DNA of 64,000 bases from Shewanella olleyana (GTDB lineage Bacteria > Pseudomonadota > Gammaproteobacteria > Enterobacterales > Shewanellaceae). The stretch covers positions 1 through 64,000 of the forward strand of contig NZ_JAKILD010000017.1 of NCBI RefSeq assembly GCF_023283825.1. Reading direction: 5' to 3'. The notes under the pieces were generated by a model. The model did no database searches and was not told the origin of the DNA. It saw nothing but the letters and a program-made list of their open reading frames with translations. The translations under genes were made by a program, and so were the position numbers. The number at the start of each line of letters is the position of its first letter. The first letter of the stretch is position 1. Shown here piece after piece: positions 46,020-53,997 of the stretch.

Positions 46020-46289
46020 ATGAAACGGATTTTAGCAATACTTTTAAGCGGTTCTTTAATGGCGTGTACTCACCAGACAGCAGTGCAAAACTCGCCGACT
46101 GATATAAAACCGCCAAAGGTGCAATGTGGTGCAATGCCACCATTGCTTGATACTCAAGGGATAAGAAACAATTTACTTAAGCGTGGTGATATCACACCTG
46201 AGATGACAGAGGCGCAGCAGCAAACGGTCATTAATGAATATATTGCTAAACGCAACAATGCCTACAAAAAATGTACACAAGGGAAGTAG
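46020..46289 (+). CDS. Small lipoprotein sharing a segment with the protease propeptide
   Basis: 89 aa. Lipoprotein signal peptide with LMAC lipobox (Cys16); mature part of 73 residues with two more cysteines (36, 85) that may form a disulfide. Residues 53-80 (LKRGDITPEMTEAQQQTVIN and on) align without gaps to residues 54-81 of the M6 protease encoded 3 bp downstream: KRG, then D/E, I/L, T/S, E/D, T/S, E/D, and shared A, Q, Y, K. It therefore seems to be a paralogous copy of the protease's N-terminal region. Role unknown; an inhibitor or chaperone is possible. Ends 3 bp before the protease start. Confidence 0.72.
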   Translation: MKRILAILLSGSLMACTHQTAVQNSPTDIKPPKVQCGAMPPLLDTQGIRNNLLKRGDITPEMTEAQQQTVINEYIAKRNNAYKKCTQGK

Positions 46290-46291
46290 TT

Positions 46292-49171
46292 ATGGCTATT
46301 AAATCTACACAAATCCAATTATCTGTTATGACTCCTTTAGCATTTACTTTGGCGGTAATATTAAGCGCACCTTCTTGGGCTGCTCCTTTAAAGCACACAT
46401 CACCAGCAGATGCTGGCGTTATCAACCCCCAGCAGATTGTTTATTGGCTTACTAAACGCGGTGAATTAAGTGCTGATGCATCTGATGCAGAAAAACAAAT
46501 TGCAGTTGCTAACTATACTCGCAAAGCCCGCGGTAACAATCATGCGATACCCGCTGAACAAACTAAACGAGTTGAACAAATTGCTCGAGCTAAGCAGCAA
46601 CAGAATGCTGCATCAGTGGCTACTTTTGCCGATAGCGATATTAAAAAGAGCGTGAACGTACTGGCGGTATTAGTCGACTTCCCAGATTTGCCCTATAACA
46701 ATAATAGGCTGACTTCAGCTGATACAGGCATGTATTACAGTAATTATTCAGTGGAGCATTATGAAGACATTTTGTTTTCAACTTCAGGGTTTACCGGACC
46801 TAATGGTGAGAATTTAGAAACGGCTTATCAGTATTTCAAGCAAGCATCAGGTGACACCTTTACCTTTAACGGTGAAGTTAAAGGCTGGGTGACCGCTGAT
46901 AATAATGCTGCTTATTATGGTGGTAACGACGCTAACTTTAATGACGATGATAAAGCCGCTCCTGAACTTGTTATGGAAGCGGTGACAAAAGCAGTTGCAG
47001 GAATGACAACTGCTGAGTTAGCTCAATACGATATTGAAGACCCTTATGACATCAATAATAACGGTAATCTAGATGAACCTGATGGCATTATTGATCACAT
47101 CGTTATTTTTCATTCAAGCGTCGGTGAAGAAGCCGGTGGTGGCGTGTTGGGTACCGATGCTATTTGGTCTCATCGTTACTATGTTGGCGCAAGTTCATTT
47201 GGTAGTACCTTGCCTGGAACCTCAATGAAGGTCTACGGTTATACGGTACAACCGATTGATTCAGCGACCGGTGTGATAACTCATGAGTTTGGTCATGATC
47301 TTGGTTTGCCTGATGAATATGATATTTCAGGTGGCGGTGGTGAAGGCTCTCCTGTAGGAAGTTGGTCTTTAATGTCGGGCGGCTCTTGGGTTGGGCAAGC
47401 GACAAATGGCAACTATATAGCGGGTACCAGACCTTCAGGCTTTAGCCCTTATGCTCGTTCGTATTTACAAGAACGCTATAAAGGGAAGTGGGTTAACGAG
47501 CAAACCATTAACTGGGCAGATATTGGTGAAACAGGCTTATCTGTCAACCTAGTGTCTGCGGTTAATGCAGAAGAAGTGAATCAACTATCAATTGCACTGC
47601 CTACAGCTGCTATTGAGTTTAAACAGCCACTAACAGGTGAATATCAATATCATTCTGGTAAAGGTCATATGATGACTAATACCATGAGTTTCAATCTTGA
47701 TGTGCCGACTGGCGCACCTTCATCGTTATCTTTTCAAGCTCACTGGGATATCGAAGTTGACTATGATTACACCCAAGTATTAATTAATGGTGTTGCTGTT
47801 GCTGGTAACCATACCTCAGCGGTGAATCCGCTTTATAGCGGGGTTTCACATTATATCTCAGGCTTATCAAGCAATATTAGCTCTGCTAGTGGGAGCGACT
47901 CTTGGGTTGAACTGACTTACGATTTAGCCGCTTTTGAAGGTCAAAATGTCCAAGTTCAAATAAACTATATTACCGATGAAGCAGTAGGTGGTTACGGCAT
48001 TACCATTGATGATATTGCCCTTACTCATCAAGGTAGTGCGGTTTATCAAGACGGCGCAGAAACGGCTGATACCGTTGTCGTTGACGGTTTTGCGCGAATT
48101 GACGATAGCTTACCGGGACAACCACAACGTTATATTGTGCAGCTACGTAATTATCAAGGTATTGACGAAGGTTTAGCGAACATAGGTTATGAGCCGGGCG
48201 TATTACTTTGGCTTGAAAACGAAAACTATGAAGACAATAACGTTTCTGAACATGCAGGTTATGGCTTAATTGGTCTAGTGGATGCTGATCAAAACATAAT
48301 TAGTAATGGTTCAACAGACGTGCAAATTCGTGATGCCAGCTTTAGTTTATATCCTCAAACAACTTATCAGTCTGATGCTCATTTAAGTAATGTCAGTTTA
48401 TTTGATGACAGTCGAGATTATAGTGCCCCGTTACAGCCTCAGTCAGGGCTTGAGCTACGCGAGCTTGGGTTAACAATGAGTGTCACTGCACAATCGACTA
48501 ATAGTGATACTGCAACAGTCGAATTTAAACGCAATATTGTTATTACCAATCCAGGTGAAACAACACTTGAAGCGAGTTTTGACGTAGTTGTCAGCGAATA
48601 TAAAGTCGACTTTACTGCCAGCGTACAAGGCGGCGACGGTGATTACACTTATGCTTGGGATTTTGGTGAAGCTAATGCTACGAGTTCAGTGGTTAATCCT
48701 ACACACACCTATAGCTCGTCTGACGGTTTTGTTGTTACCCTAACAGTGACAGATTCTAATGGTGAGACTGCAACCTACAGCCGTATCGTTGAAGTTGTTA
48801 TATCTATTGCTGCCGACTTTGATATCGCGATAGTGGGTGATAATGAAAGAACGGTTCGATTAACTAATAATACCGCTGGTGGCTTTGGTGAATTGAACTA
48901 CTCATGGGATATGGGTGATGGTAATACGGTAACGGGTGAAAGCCCTGCCGATTACACTTATGCTGCTGATGGAAGTTATACCATTTTACTTACAGTGACG
49001 GATGAAAAAGGCAATCAGCATCTTCACGCAGTGAGCTTTACGGTACCCACAAACTCTAGTGGAGGGAATACCGAAGAGAGTGGTGGAAGCAGTGGCGGCG
49101 GTAGCGTAGGTTGGTTCAGCTTATTGATATTGGGTTTGTTGGTACGCAACAGAAGTCATTTTAAAACATAG
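46292..49171 (+). CDS. M6-family metalloprotease with PKD domains and GlyGly-CTERM
   Basis: 959 aa from ATG 46292 (GGGAAG before it). Signal peptide 1-30 (PSWA); propeptide-like region about 31-115; M6 (immune inhibitor A-like) catalytic domain with zinc motif HEFGHDLGLPDEYD, His331, Glu332 and His335; then a beta-sandwich region; two PKD domains at about 770-925 (YTYAWDFG and LNYSWDMGDGN); and a C-terminal Gly-rich stretch, hydrophobic helix and basic tail (about 930-959), the GlyGly-CTERM signal cleaved by rhombosortase after type II secretion. Probably an exported surface protease. Confidence 0.88.
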   Translation: MAIKSTQIQLSVMTPLAFTLAVILSAPSWAAPLKHTSPADAGVINPQQIVYWLTKRGELSADASDAEKQIAVANYTRKARGNNHAIPAEQTKRVEQIARAKQQQNAASVATFADSDIKKSVNVLAVLVDFPDLPYNNNRLTSADTGMYYSNYSVEHYEDILFSTSGFTGPNGENLETAYQYFKQASGDTFTFNGEVKGWVTADNNAAYYGGNDANFNDDDKAAPELVMEAVTKAVAGMTTAELAQYDIEDPYDINNNGNLDEPDGIIDHIVIFHSSVGEEAGGGVLGTDAIWSHRYYVGASSFGSTLPGTSMKVYGYTVQPIDSATGVITHEFGHDLGLPDEYDISGGGGEGSPVGSWSLMSGGSWVGQATNGNYIAGTRPSGFSPYARSYLQERYKGKWVNEQTINWADIGETGLSVNLVSAVNAEEVNQLSIALPTAAIEFKQPLTGEYQYHSGKGHMMTNTMSFNLDVPTGAPSSLSFQAHWDIEVDYDYTQVLINGVAVAGNHTSAVNPLYSGVSHYISGLSSNISSASGSDSWVELTYDLAAFEGQNVQVQINYITDEAVGGYGITIDDIALTHQGSAVYQDGAETADTVVVDGFARIDDSLPGQPQRYIVQLRNYQGIDEGLANIGYEPGVLLWLENENYEDNNVSEHAGYGLIGLVDADQNIISNGSTDVQIRDASFSLYPQTTYQSDAHLSNVSLFDDSRDYSAPLQPQSGLELRELGLTMSVTAQSTNSDTATVEFKRNIVITNPGETTLEASFDVVVSEYKVDFTASVQGGDGDYTYAWDFGEANATSSVVNPTHTYSSSDGFVVTLTVTDSNGETATYSRIVEVVISIAADFDIAIVGDNERTVRLTNNTAGGFGELNYSWDMGDGNTVTGESPADYTYAADGSYTILLTVTDEKGNQHLHAVSFTVPTNSSGGNTEESGGSSGGGSVGWFSLLILGLLVRNRSHFKT

Positions 49172-49203
49172 GTTTTATTGAATAGCTTCAAATTAGTCAA
49201 AGC

Positions 49204-49229
49204 AAAGGCATGGTGAAAACCATGCCTTT
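49204..49229. terminator. Bidirectional intrinsic terminator
   Basis: A perfect 11-bp stem AAAGGCATGGT / ACCATGCCTTT with a GAAA tetraloop, between the protease gene and convergent ubiC. Confidence 0.88.
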
Positions 49230-49253
49230 ATATTATCTACAGCGAGGCTGAGT

Positions 49254-49850
49254 TTATTCTTTGCCGCTTGTTTGATGGCTTAGCTCGCTCATCATATTAA
49301 TTTTAGTCACAGCGGCGGGCAGGAATATTTCGCTCACTATGATATCTTGCGCTGCTAAATTGAAATAACGGCGGCGGCCCCACAAAGGCGCATTCACTTG
49401 TTGGGATAAACTGGTAGCCAGTTGAGCTAATTTACTGCAGCTTTCAAACTCAGCGACTTCGATTTTTCCTGGGACAATATCATTACTTGAAAACAATAAC
49501 TCACCTAAAGGTCTAGTTCCTAAGCCTTTAAAGTTATGTTGATGATTAGAGGTTAAGTCTTCTGGTACTAACGTTCGAGCAAACACCCAAGGTTCCCCAT
49601 CAAGGCACAGTAAAACTTCTCGCACCCAAACACGGCTTTGGTGAGGACACTCTCCAGCTAATGGGGTAGTGAGATGCTCGCCCAGCACTTTGACTTCAAA
49701 ATCTTGGCAACAACTTCTTAATTTTTGAGTTAAACTGCCCGTAGCAAGTAACCATTCTTTTAGGGCTGTTTTTGGCATAGAATGGAATTTCTCAGGTGAA
49801 AACCACTGGATTGATTCACCGTAGGGAAAGCTTAAGCTGGTCACTGTCAT
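49254..49850 (-). CDS. ubiC: Chorismate lyase
   Basis: 198 aa. UbiC converts chorismate to 4-hydroxybenzoate and pyruvate, the first committed step of ubiquinone synthesis. Family marks: the opening [47 protein letters not shown], and [12 protein letters not shown]; the arginine in VWVREV and the late glutamate in VSEIFLP bind the ligand. UbiA, its usual partner, is not in the window. Confidence 0.88.
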   Translation of the reverse strand: MTVTSLSFPYGESIQWFSPEKFHSMPKTALKEWLLATGSLTQKLRSCCQDFEVKVLGEHLTTPLAGECPHQSRVWVREVLLCLDGEPWVFARTLVPEDLTSNHQHNFKGLGTRPLGELLFSSNDIVPGKIEVAEFESCSKLAQLATSLSQQVNAPLWGRRRYFNLAAQDIIVSEIFLPAAVTKINMMSELSHQTSGKE

Positions 49851-49928
49851 TCATTACTCGTTACAATGTACAAAACGGGTGCAGTTTATCACGACAGCGC
49901 ATATATAAATAATGGAGTTTGATTAACG

Positions 49929-50330
49929 ATGGCAAAGTACGTATACGCAATTTTACTTTCAATGATGTTTTCAATGAATGTACATAGTGCCGATGAAAAA
50001 GCGGTAGAGAACTTTGCTTATTATGGTTTTGAGCCAGACATTGTCACCAACTACATTTCAAACCGTAAAAAATTAGGCTTTGTAAAAATCAGTGTTGAGC
50101 TGATGGTGAAAGACCCAGATCATTTGTTGCTTATTGAGCATCATGACCCTTTATTACGTTCAGCAATTGTAGAAGTGTTAGGTAATCAAGCCGAAGATAA
50201 AGTGAAGTCACTAACGGGGCGTGAAGATATTCGCCGTGAGTGCTACGAAACGGTTAACCGACTCTTAGAAGAAGAAACAGGACAACAAATCGTAGTTAAT
50301 TTGTTGTTTACTAAATATTTATACGATTAA
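49929..50330 (+). CDS. FliL-like protein
   Basis: 133 aa: signal peptide 1-20 (cleavage after VHS), then a stomatin/FliL-like domain: the phrases LGFVKISVELMVKDPDHLLLIEHHDPLLRSAIVEVL (landmarks FVKISVELMVK and HHDPLLRSAIVEVL) and SLTGREDIRRECYETVNRLL match the FliL pattern. Genuine FliL is anchored by a transmembrane helix; this one has a cleavable signal and no flagellar genes nearby, so it is likely a periplasmic relative. Its stop overlaps rlmF (TAATG). Function unknown. Confidence 0.8.
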   Translation: MAKYVYAILLSMMFSMNVHSADEKAVENFAYYGFEPDIVTNYISNRKKLGFVKISVELMVKDPDHLLLIEHHDPLLRSAIVEVLGNQAEDKVKSLTGREDIRRECYETVNRLLEEETGQQIVVNLLFTKYLYD

Positions 50331-51460
50331 TGAAACAGAATAAATCTCAATCAGCAGATAAATTTGCGACTAAAGACTCAGCACGTATACCCACTCATAA
50401 AGTAAAGAGTGGCAAACAAATTAAAAGTGCAGCTAATAAGGCTCATCTAGGTAAGGGTAACGCTGTAAAAGCGACCTCTAAAAAGCTGCATTCGCGAAAT
50501 AAGCATAACCAAGGTTATGATTTTGATAAGCTTATTTCAGAGTGTCCCAAATTGTCCCACTTTGTAAAACCAAATCCTTACGGCAACTTATCGATAGATT
50601 TTGCGGATCCACAAGCGGTGAAATGCTTGAACGCAGCGATACTAAAAACCGATTATCAAATTGAACATTGGGATATACCTGAAGGGTTCTTATGCCCGCC
50701 AGTCCCCGGTCGAGTTGATTATCTGCATTACATTGCGGATTTATTAAGTATCAATGGCAAGGTGCCTAAAGGACAAAAAGTCAAAGCGTTGGACATAGGC
50801 ACTGGAGCTAACGGCATTTATCCTCTGCTAGGTATTCAGTCTTATGGCTGGGAGTTTGTAGCCAGCGATATTGACCCTATATCTATTGCTAATGTTGCAA
50901 GTATTGCTGATAAAAATCAGGCGATTAATCGAAAGCTGACGGTACGGCTTCAACAAAACGACAGCCACATTTTTAACGGAATTATTGCTAAAAATGAGCG
51001 TTTTGATATCACACTTTGTAATCCACCTTTTCATCGCTCATTGGAAGAAGCAACCCAAGGTAGCATGAAAAAGAATGCCAATTTAGCCGCTAATCGCGCT
51101 AAAAAAGGCACAAAAAATCCACAGTCTGTGGTTTCAGAAAAAAACACTAAATCAGCATCAAGCAGTTTGAACTTTGGTGGTCAGAAAGCTGAGTTGTGGT
51201 GTGAAGGCGGAGAGCAACAGTTTCTGGCAAATATGATTACTGAAAGTCAGCAGTTTGCTTCACAGTGTTTATGGTTTAGCTCATTGGTGTCTAAATCAGA
51301 GAATTTAAAACCTTGTTATGCCTTACTAAAAAAACTATCGGCAAACAGTGTTAAAACCATTGAAATGCAACAAGGTAATAAGATTACCCGAGTATTGGCG
51401 TGGAGTTTTTTAACTGAAACCCAGCGAGAACAGTGGGCTAAATTTAGAAATATGCAATGA
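50330..51460 (+). CDS. rlmF: 23S rRNA (adenine(1618)-N(6))-methyltransferase
   Basis: 376 aa: a basic N-terminal stretch (about 1-65, lysine-rich), then the RlmF core. VPGRVDYLHYIADLL and LDIGTGANGIYPLLGI (S-adenosylmethionine-binding motif I) and DITLCNPPFHRSLEEA (the NPPF catalytic motif of N6-adenine methylases) are present. It methylates A1618 of 23S rRNA. A hairpin with a 12-bp stem follows immediately. It starts on the stop of the FliL-like gene. Confidence 0.92.
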   Translation: MKQNKSQSADKFATKDSARIPTHKVKSGKQIKSAANKAHLGKGNAVKATSKKLHSRNKHNQGYDFDKLISECPKLSHFVKPNPYGNLSIDFADPQAVKCLNAAILKTDYQIEHWDIPEGFLCPPVPGRVDYLHYIADLLSINGKVPKGQKVKALDIGTGANGIYPLLGIQSYGWEFVASDIDPISIANVASIADKNQAINRKLTVRLQQNDSHIFNGIIAKNERFDITLCNPPFHRSLEEATQGSMKKNANLAANRAKKGTKNPQSVVSEKNTKSASSSLNFGGQKAELWCEGGEQQFLANMITESQQFASQCLWFSSLVSKSENLKPCYALLKKLSANSVKTIEMQQGNKITRVLAWSFLTETQREQWAKFRNMQ

Positions 51461-51463
51461 TGG

Positions 51464-51492
51464 TTAACAACCTCTTTTGGAGGTTGTTAACG
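51464..51492. terminator. Bidirectional terminator hairpin after rlmF
   Basis: GTTAACAACCTC (51464-51475) pairs exactly with GAGGTTGTTAAC (51481-51492) around TTTTG. Without a long T-run, but placed between convergent rlmF and fdhD. Confidence 0.65.
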
Positions 51493-51511
51493 ACATATCT
51501 ATTGAGCGATA

Positions 51512-52387
51512 TTACTTATCTTTATTGGCATCAAACTCAATGTTTTCAGCACCATGATAAACAAGGAAGTGACGGCCTTTAGCGCGAGCAATAATGGTAA
51601 TTCCCATCTTTTGGGCGAGTTCAAGGCCCATTTGGGTCACACCGCTACGAGACAATAATACTGGAATACCCATCTTGGCGACTTTTATCACCATCTCTGA
51701 GGTTAAACGACCGGTAGTGTAAAAGATTTTATCGTTACCATTTTCACCTTCAAGCCACATGTCACCTGCTAAGGTATCCACCGCATTGTGGCGACCCACA
51801 TCTTCGATGAATGCTTGTATTTGGTCGTCTTTACAAATTCCACAACCATGAACAGCACCTGCATTTTTGTAGGTGTCATTGTAGGCGTTGATATTTTTTA
51901 GCAGGCTATACAAGGTGGATTGTTTAAGCTCAGGTGTAGGCAAGTTGATGTCATCAAGTCCTTGCATAAAGCCACCATAAACAGTGCCTTGGCCACAACC
52001 TGATGTGACTGTTTTCTCTGATAGTTTTTCATCTAAATCAGCTGTTTTTTCTTGGGTCAAGATAGCCGCTGAGTTGACGTCCCAATCGACAATGATTGAT
52101 TCAAGCAAGTTAGCATCACTGACAAATCCTTGGTTTTTTAAATAGCCAAGTGCTAAGGATTCAGGCTTTGCGCCTAAGGTCATTAGGGTAACAATGGGCT
52201 GCCAATTCAAGTAAACCGTAAGAGGACGTTCACAGGCGACAAACTTATCAATGCTCTCACCTAATTCGTTTATGGCTTTAACAGGTAGCGTTAATGGGAC
52301 TTCTGCTTGTGTTTTGACTAGCTTAAGTGGAGCGCTGGCACGGGTATTGGATTGTGTCATTGATATTGAGGCCTCTGACGGTGTCAT
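51512..52387 (-). CDS. fdhD: Formate dehydrogenase accessory sulfurtransferase FdhD
   Basis: 291 aa. Diagnostic FdhD phrases: ALGYLKNQGFV, the cysteine loop TSGCGQGTVYGGF, GAVHGCGI, FIEDVGRHNAVDTLAGDM, FYTTGRLTSEMVIK, PVLLSRSG and ITIIARAKG. FdhD carries sulfur from IscS to the molybdenum cofactor, making formate dehydrogenase active. The loop here has one cysteine (CGQG) where E. coli has two (CGVCG). An alternative start at 52360 has GAGG 11 bases before it. It is divergent from the fdh accessory operon. Confidence 0.93.
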   Translation of the reverse strand: MTPSEASISMTQSNTRASAPLKLVKTQAEVPLTLPVKAINELGESIDKFVACERPLTVYLNWQPIVTLMTLGAKPESLALGYLKNQGFVSDANLLESIIVDWDVNSAAILTQEKTADLDEKLSEKTVTSGCGQGTVYGGFMQGLDDINLPTPELKQSTLYSLLKNINAYNDTYKNAGAVHGCGICKDDQIQAFIEDVGRHNAVDTLAGDMWLEGENGNDKIFYTTGRLTSEMVIKVAKMGIPVLLSRSGVTQMGLELAQKMGITIIARAKGRHFLVYHGAENIEFDANKDK

Positions 52388-52560
52388 CCATAGCCATCAT
52401 CGGCTTAAAGATGAGAATCGTGATTAAAACTAACTGCATATCAGCATAGCAACTTTTGTTCCTCCAACAGCAAGTAGATTGTAAATGCGTGATCTAACAC
52501 AAAAGTTAATCAGTAACAGCTAATTAACGTAGCCTTATGTCCTAGTAAAATTAGCAATAT

Positions 52561-52573
52561 GGACAAATTGTCC
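52561..52573. promoter_or_regulatory. Candidate enhancer-binding site
   Basis: GGACAAATTGTCC, a perfect inverted repeat with 6-bp arms, ending 53 bp before the sigma-54 -24 element. TGTCC recurs at 52538. This layout is usual for an activator of sigma-54 promoters; the activator is not in the window. Confidence 0.5.
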
Positions 52574-52626
52574 TACTCTTAGAGTTGATTAAGCGATCTA
52601 GGTCAAACTTTTGGTTTTATTTAACC

Positions 52627-52642
52627 TGGCACTATTATTGCA
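52627..52642 (+). promoter_or_regulatory. Sigma-54 promoter of the fdh accessory operon
   Basis: TGGCAC-TATTA-TTGCA fits the TGGCAC-N5-TTGCW consensus; GG (52628-52629) and GC (52640-52641) have the correct 10-bp spacing. Predicted transcription start near 52653, about 120 nt before the DUF3305 gene. Confidence 0.8.
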
Positions 52643-52775
52643 GATTAATTGCTATATAGAGAAATAAGACCTTTATTTTCAATATTCTAGGTCATGAATT
52701 TGTTAAATAACTTGATGTATTTATTGTGTTTTTGTTTGTTTCTCGTTGGTTTATATTTTTAAGGGCAAAGCTTTT

Positions 52776-53240
52776 ATGCAACATACTGAAGATGTTTGGC
52801 CTATGTACGTTTCGCTAAAGAAAGTAGAGAAGATGGTTGGCCGTTGGCCATCTGTTACTTGGGAAGTTGACCAAATACTTCCTGCGACACATGAAGCGCC
52901 TGAAGGGGCGAAGTTAGTTTTATTTGAATTACATAAAGATGAGCGTGGCAGTTACCGAATCAATTTAGATATGGATAACACCATGCTTTACATCGTTTGT
53001 GATGAACTCAGCGATGGAACATGGGTTCCGGCAGCTATTTCTTGTGACCAAAATGTCGCAGCAGGCTGTTTAGAGTCAGAAACGCCAGTGCTTAATATCC
53101 CAATGCCAGAAGCGCTTGCTTGTTGGGTTGAAGCATTTATTACACGTCATGGCGAGGTTGTTATTTCAGCTAGTCGTCGTAAGCACGTTAATCGCCGCAA
53201 GGATCAAGGCCCAAGTACAGATCACCTTCGGAGTCATTAA
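52776..53240 (+). CDS. DUF3305 domain protein
   Basis: 154 aa from ATG 52776 (AAGGGCAAAG before it; an upstream in-frame start at 52746 has none). It opens DVWPMYVSLKKVEKMVGRWP and contains LVLFELHKDERGSYRINLDM, and matches DUF3305 by position and pattern. DUF3305 proteins are nearly always encoded with formate dehydrogenases of this kind, with no known activity; a maturation or assembly role is the usual suggestion. First gene behind the sigma-54 promoter; overlaps the DUF3306 gene by 1 bp (TAATG). Confidence 0.82.
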   Translation: MQHTEDVWPMYVSLKKVEKMVGRWPSVTWEVDQILPATHEAPEGAKLVLFELHKDERGSYRINLDMDNTMLYIVCDELSDGTWVPAAISCDQNVAAGCLESETPVLNIPMPEALACWVEAFITRHGEVVISASRRKHVNRRKDQGPSTDHLRSH

Positions 53241-53860
53241 TGAGCGATAAACCTAGAGGTTTTTTCTCGCGTTGGAGTGAGCGTCGAGAGCAAGTTGAAG
53301 CTGAAGCTGCCCAAGAGTTAGCGGATAAAGAACAACTCGCAGAAGCAACACAAGCTGAGTCAGCAGATGGCAATGAACATCTTGAGACTGAAACTGTAGC
53401 TACAGATGCTGACAAAATACTTGAAGTTGAAGATTTACCGGATCCAGAGAAAATTGAAGTTGGCGGTAGTTTTGCATCGTTTATGGGAGCTAATGTATCT
53501 CCTGAGGCAAAATCAGCAGCGTTAAAAGCATTATGGAAACAACCGCAATATAACGAAATCGATGGCTTACTTGAGTATGCCCTTGATTACAGCAACCAAC
53601 CTAAGTTGAGCCCAGAAGTTTCAGCTGAGTTGGCGAAAAAAATCTTCCGTCATGTCGTTAAGGACGAAGAAGAAACAGCTGAAGATGAAACGTTATTAGC
53701 AAGCGAGGGAGATGACACGGTTGGTGATGCAACTGATGCCCCGCAAGTATTAAATGAGAAGAGTGAATTAGTCGCTGAAACAGGTTTAGTTAATCAGAGT
53801 GATGATCTGGTTATGGCACAGGAAGTGGAACAACCGCTTCAAGAGCAAACTAAAGCTTAA
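53240..53860 (+). CDS. DUF3306 domain protein
   Basis: 206 aa. N-terminal GFFSRWSERREQVEAEA, a long acidic, Glu/Ala-rich helix, then a conserved segment (about 60-140: LPDPEKIEVGGSFASFMGAN, ALKALWKQPQYNEIDGLLEY) followed by an acidic, disordered tail. This is the DUF3306 pattern. The central LRALFR-like and WKQPQYN parts are the conserved core; the rest is low complexity. Always paired with DUF3305 and Fe-S proteins near fdh genes, role unknown. Confidence 0.82.
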   Translation: MSDKPRGFFSRWSERREQVEAEAAQELADKEQLAEATQAESADGNEHLETETVATDADKILEVEDLPDPEKIEVGGSFASFMGANVSPEAKSAALKALWKQPQYNEIDGLLEYALDYSNQPKLSPEVSAELAKKIFRHVVKDEEETAEDETLLASEGDDTVGDATDAPQVLNEKSELVAETGLVNQSDDLVMAQEVEQPLQEQTKA

Positions 53861-53997
53861 TTATCAGCAAATAATTTTATGTCCACTATTTTGGTGTGTC
53901 AGGTAAAGAACTTATAGATTTCGAGCTGATGTGATTGATGCTTAAAGATGAAAGCCTCAATGACTAATGGATTTACAGCACAGAATAAGTCTTCCAC

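Larger units (their letters stand above)
52388..52775. other. Regulatory region between fdhD and the fdh accessory operon
   Basis: About 390 bp with no ORF. It holds a near-consensus sigma-54 promoter at 52627-52642 and a palindromic upstream site at 52561-52573 (separate entries). TGTCCTA also occurs at 52538-52544, a second half-like copy. Confidence 0.7.
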
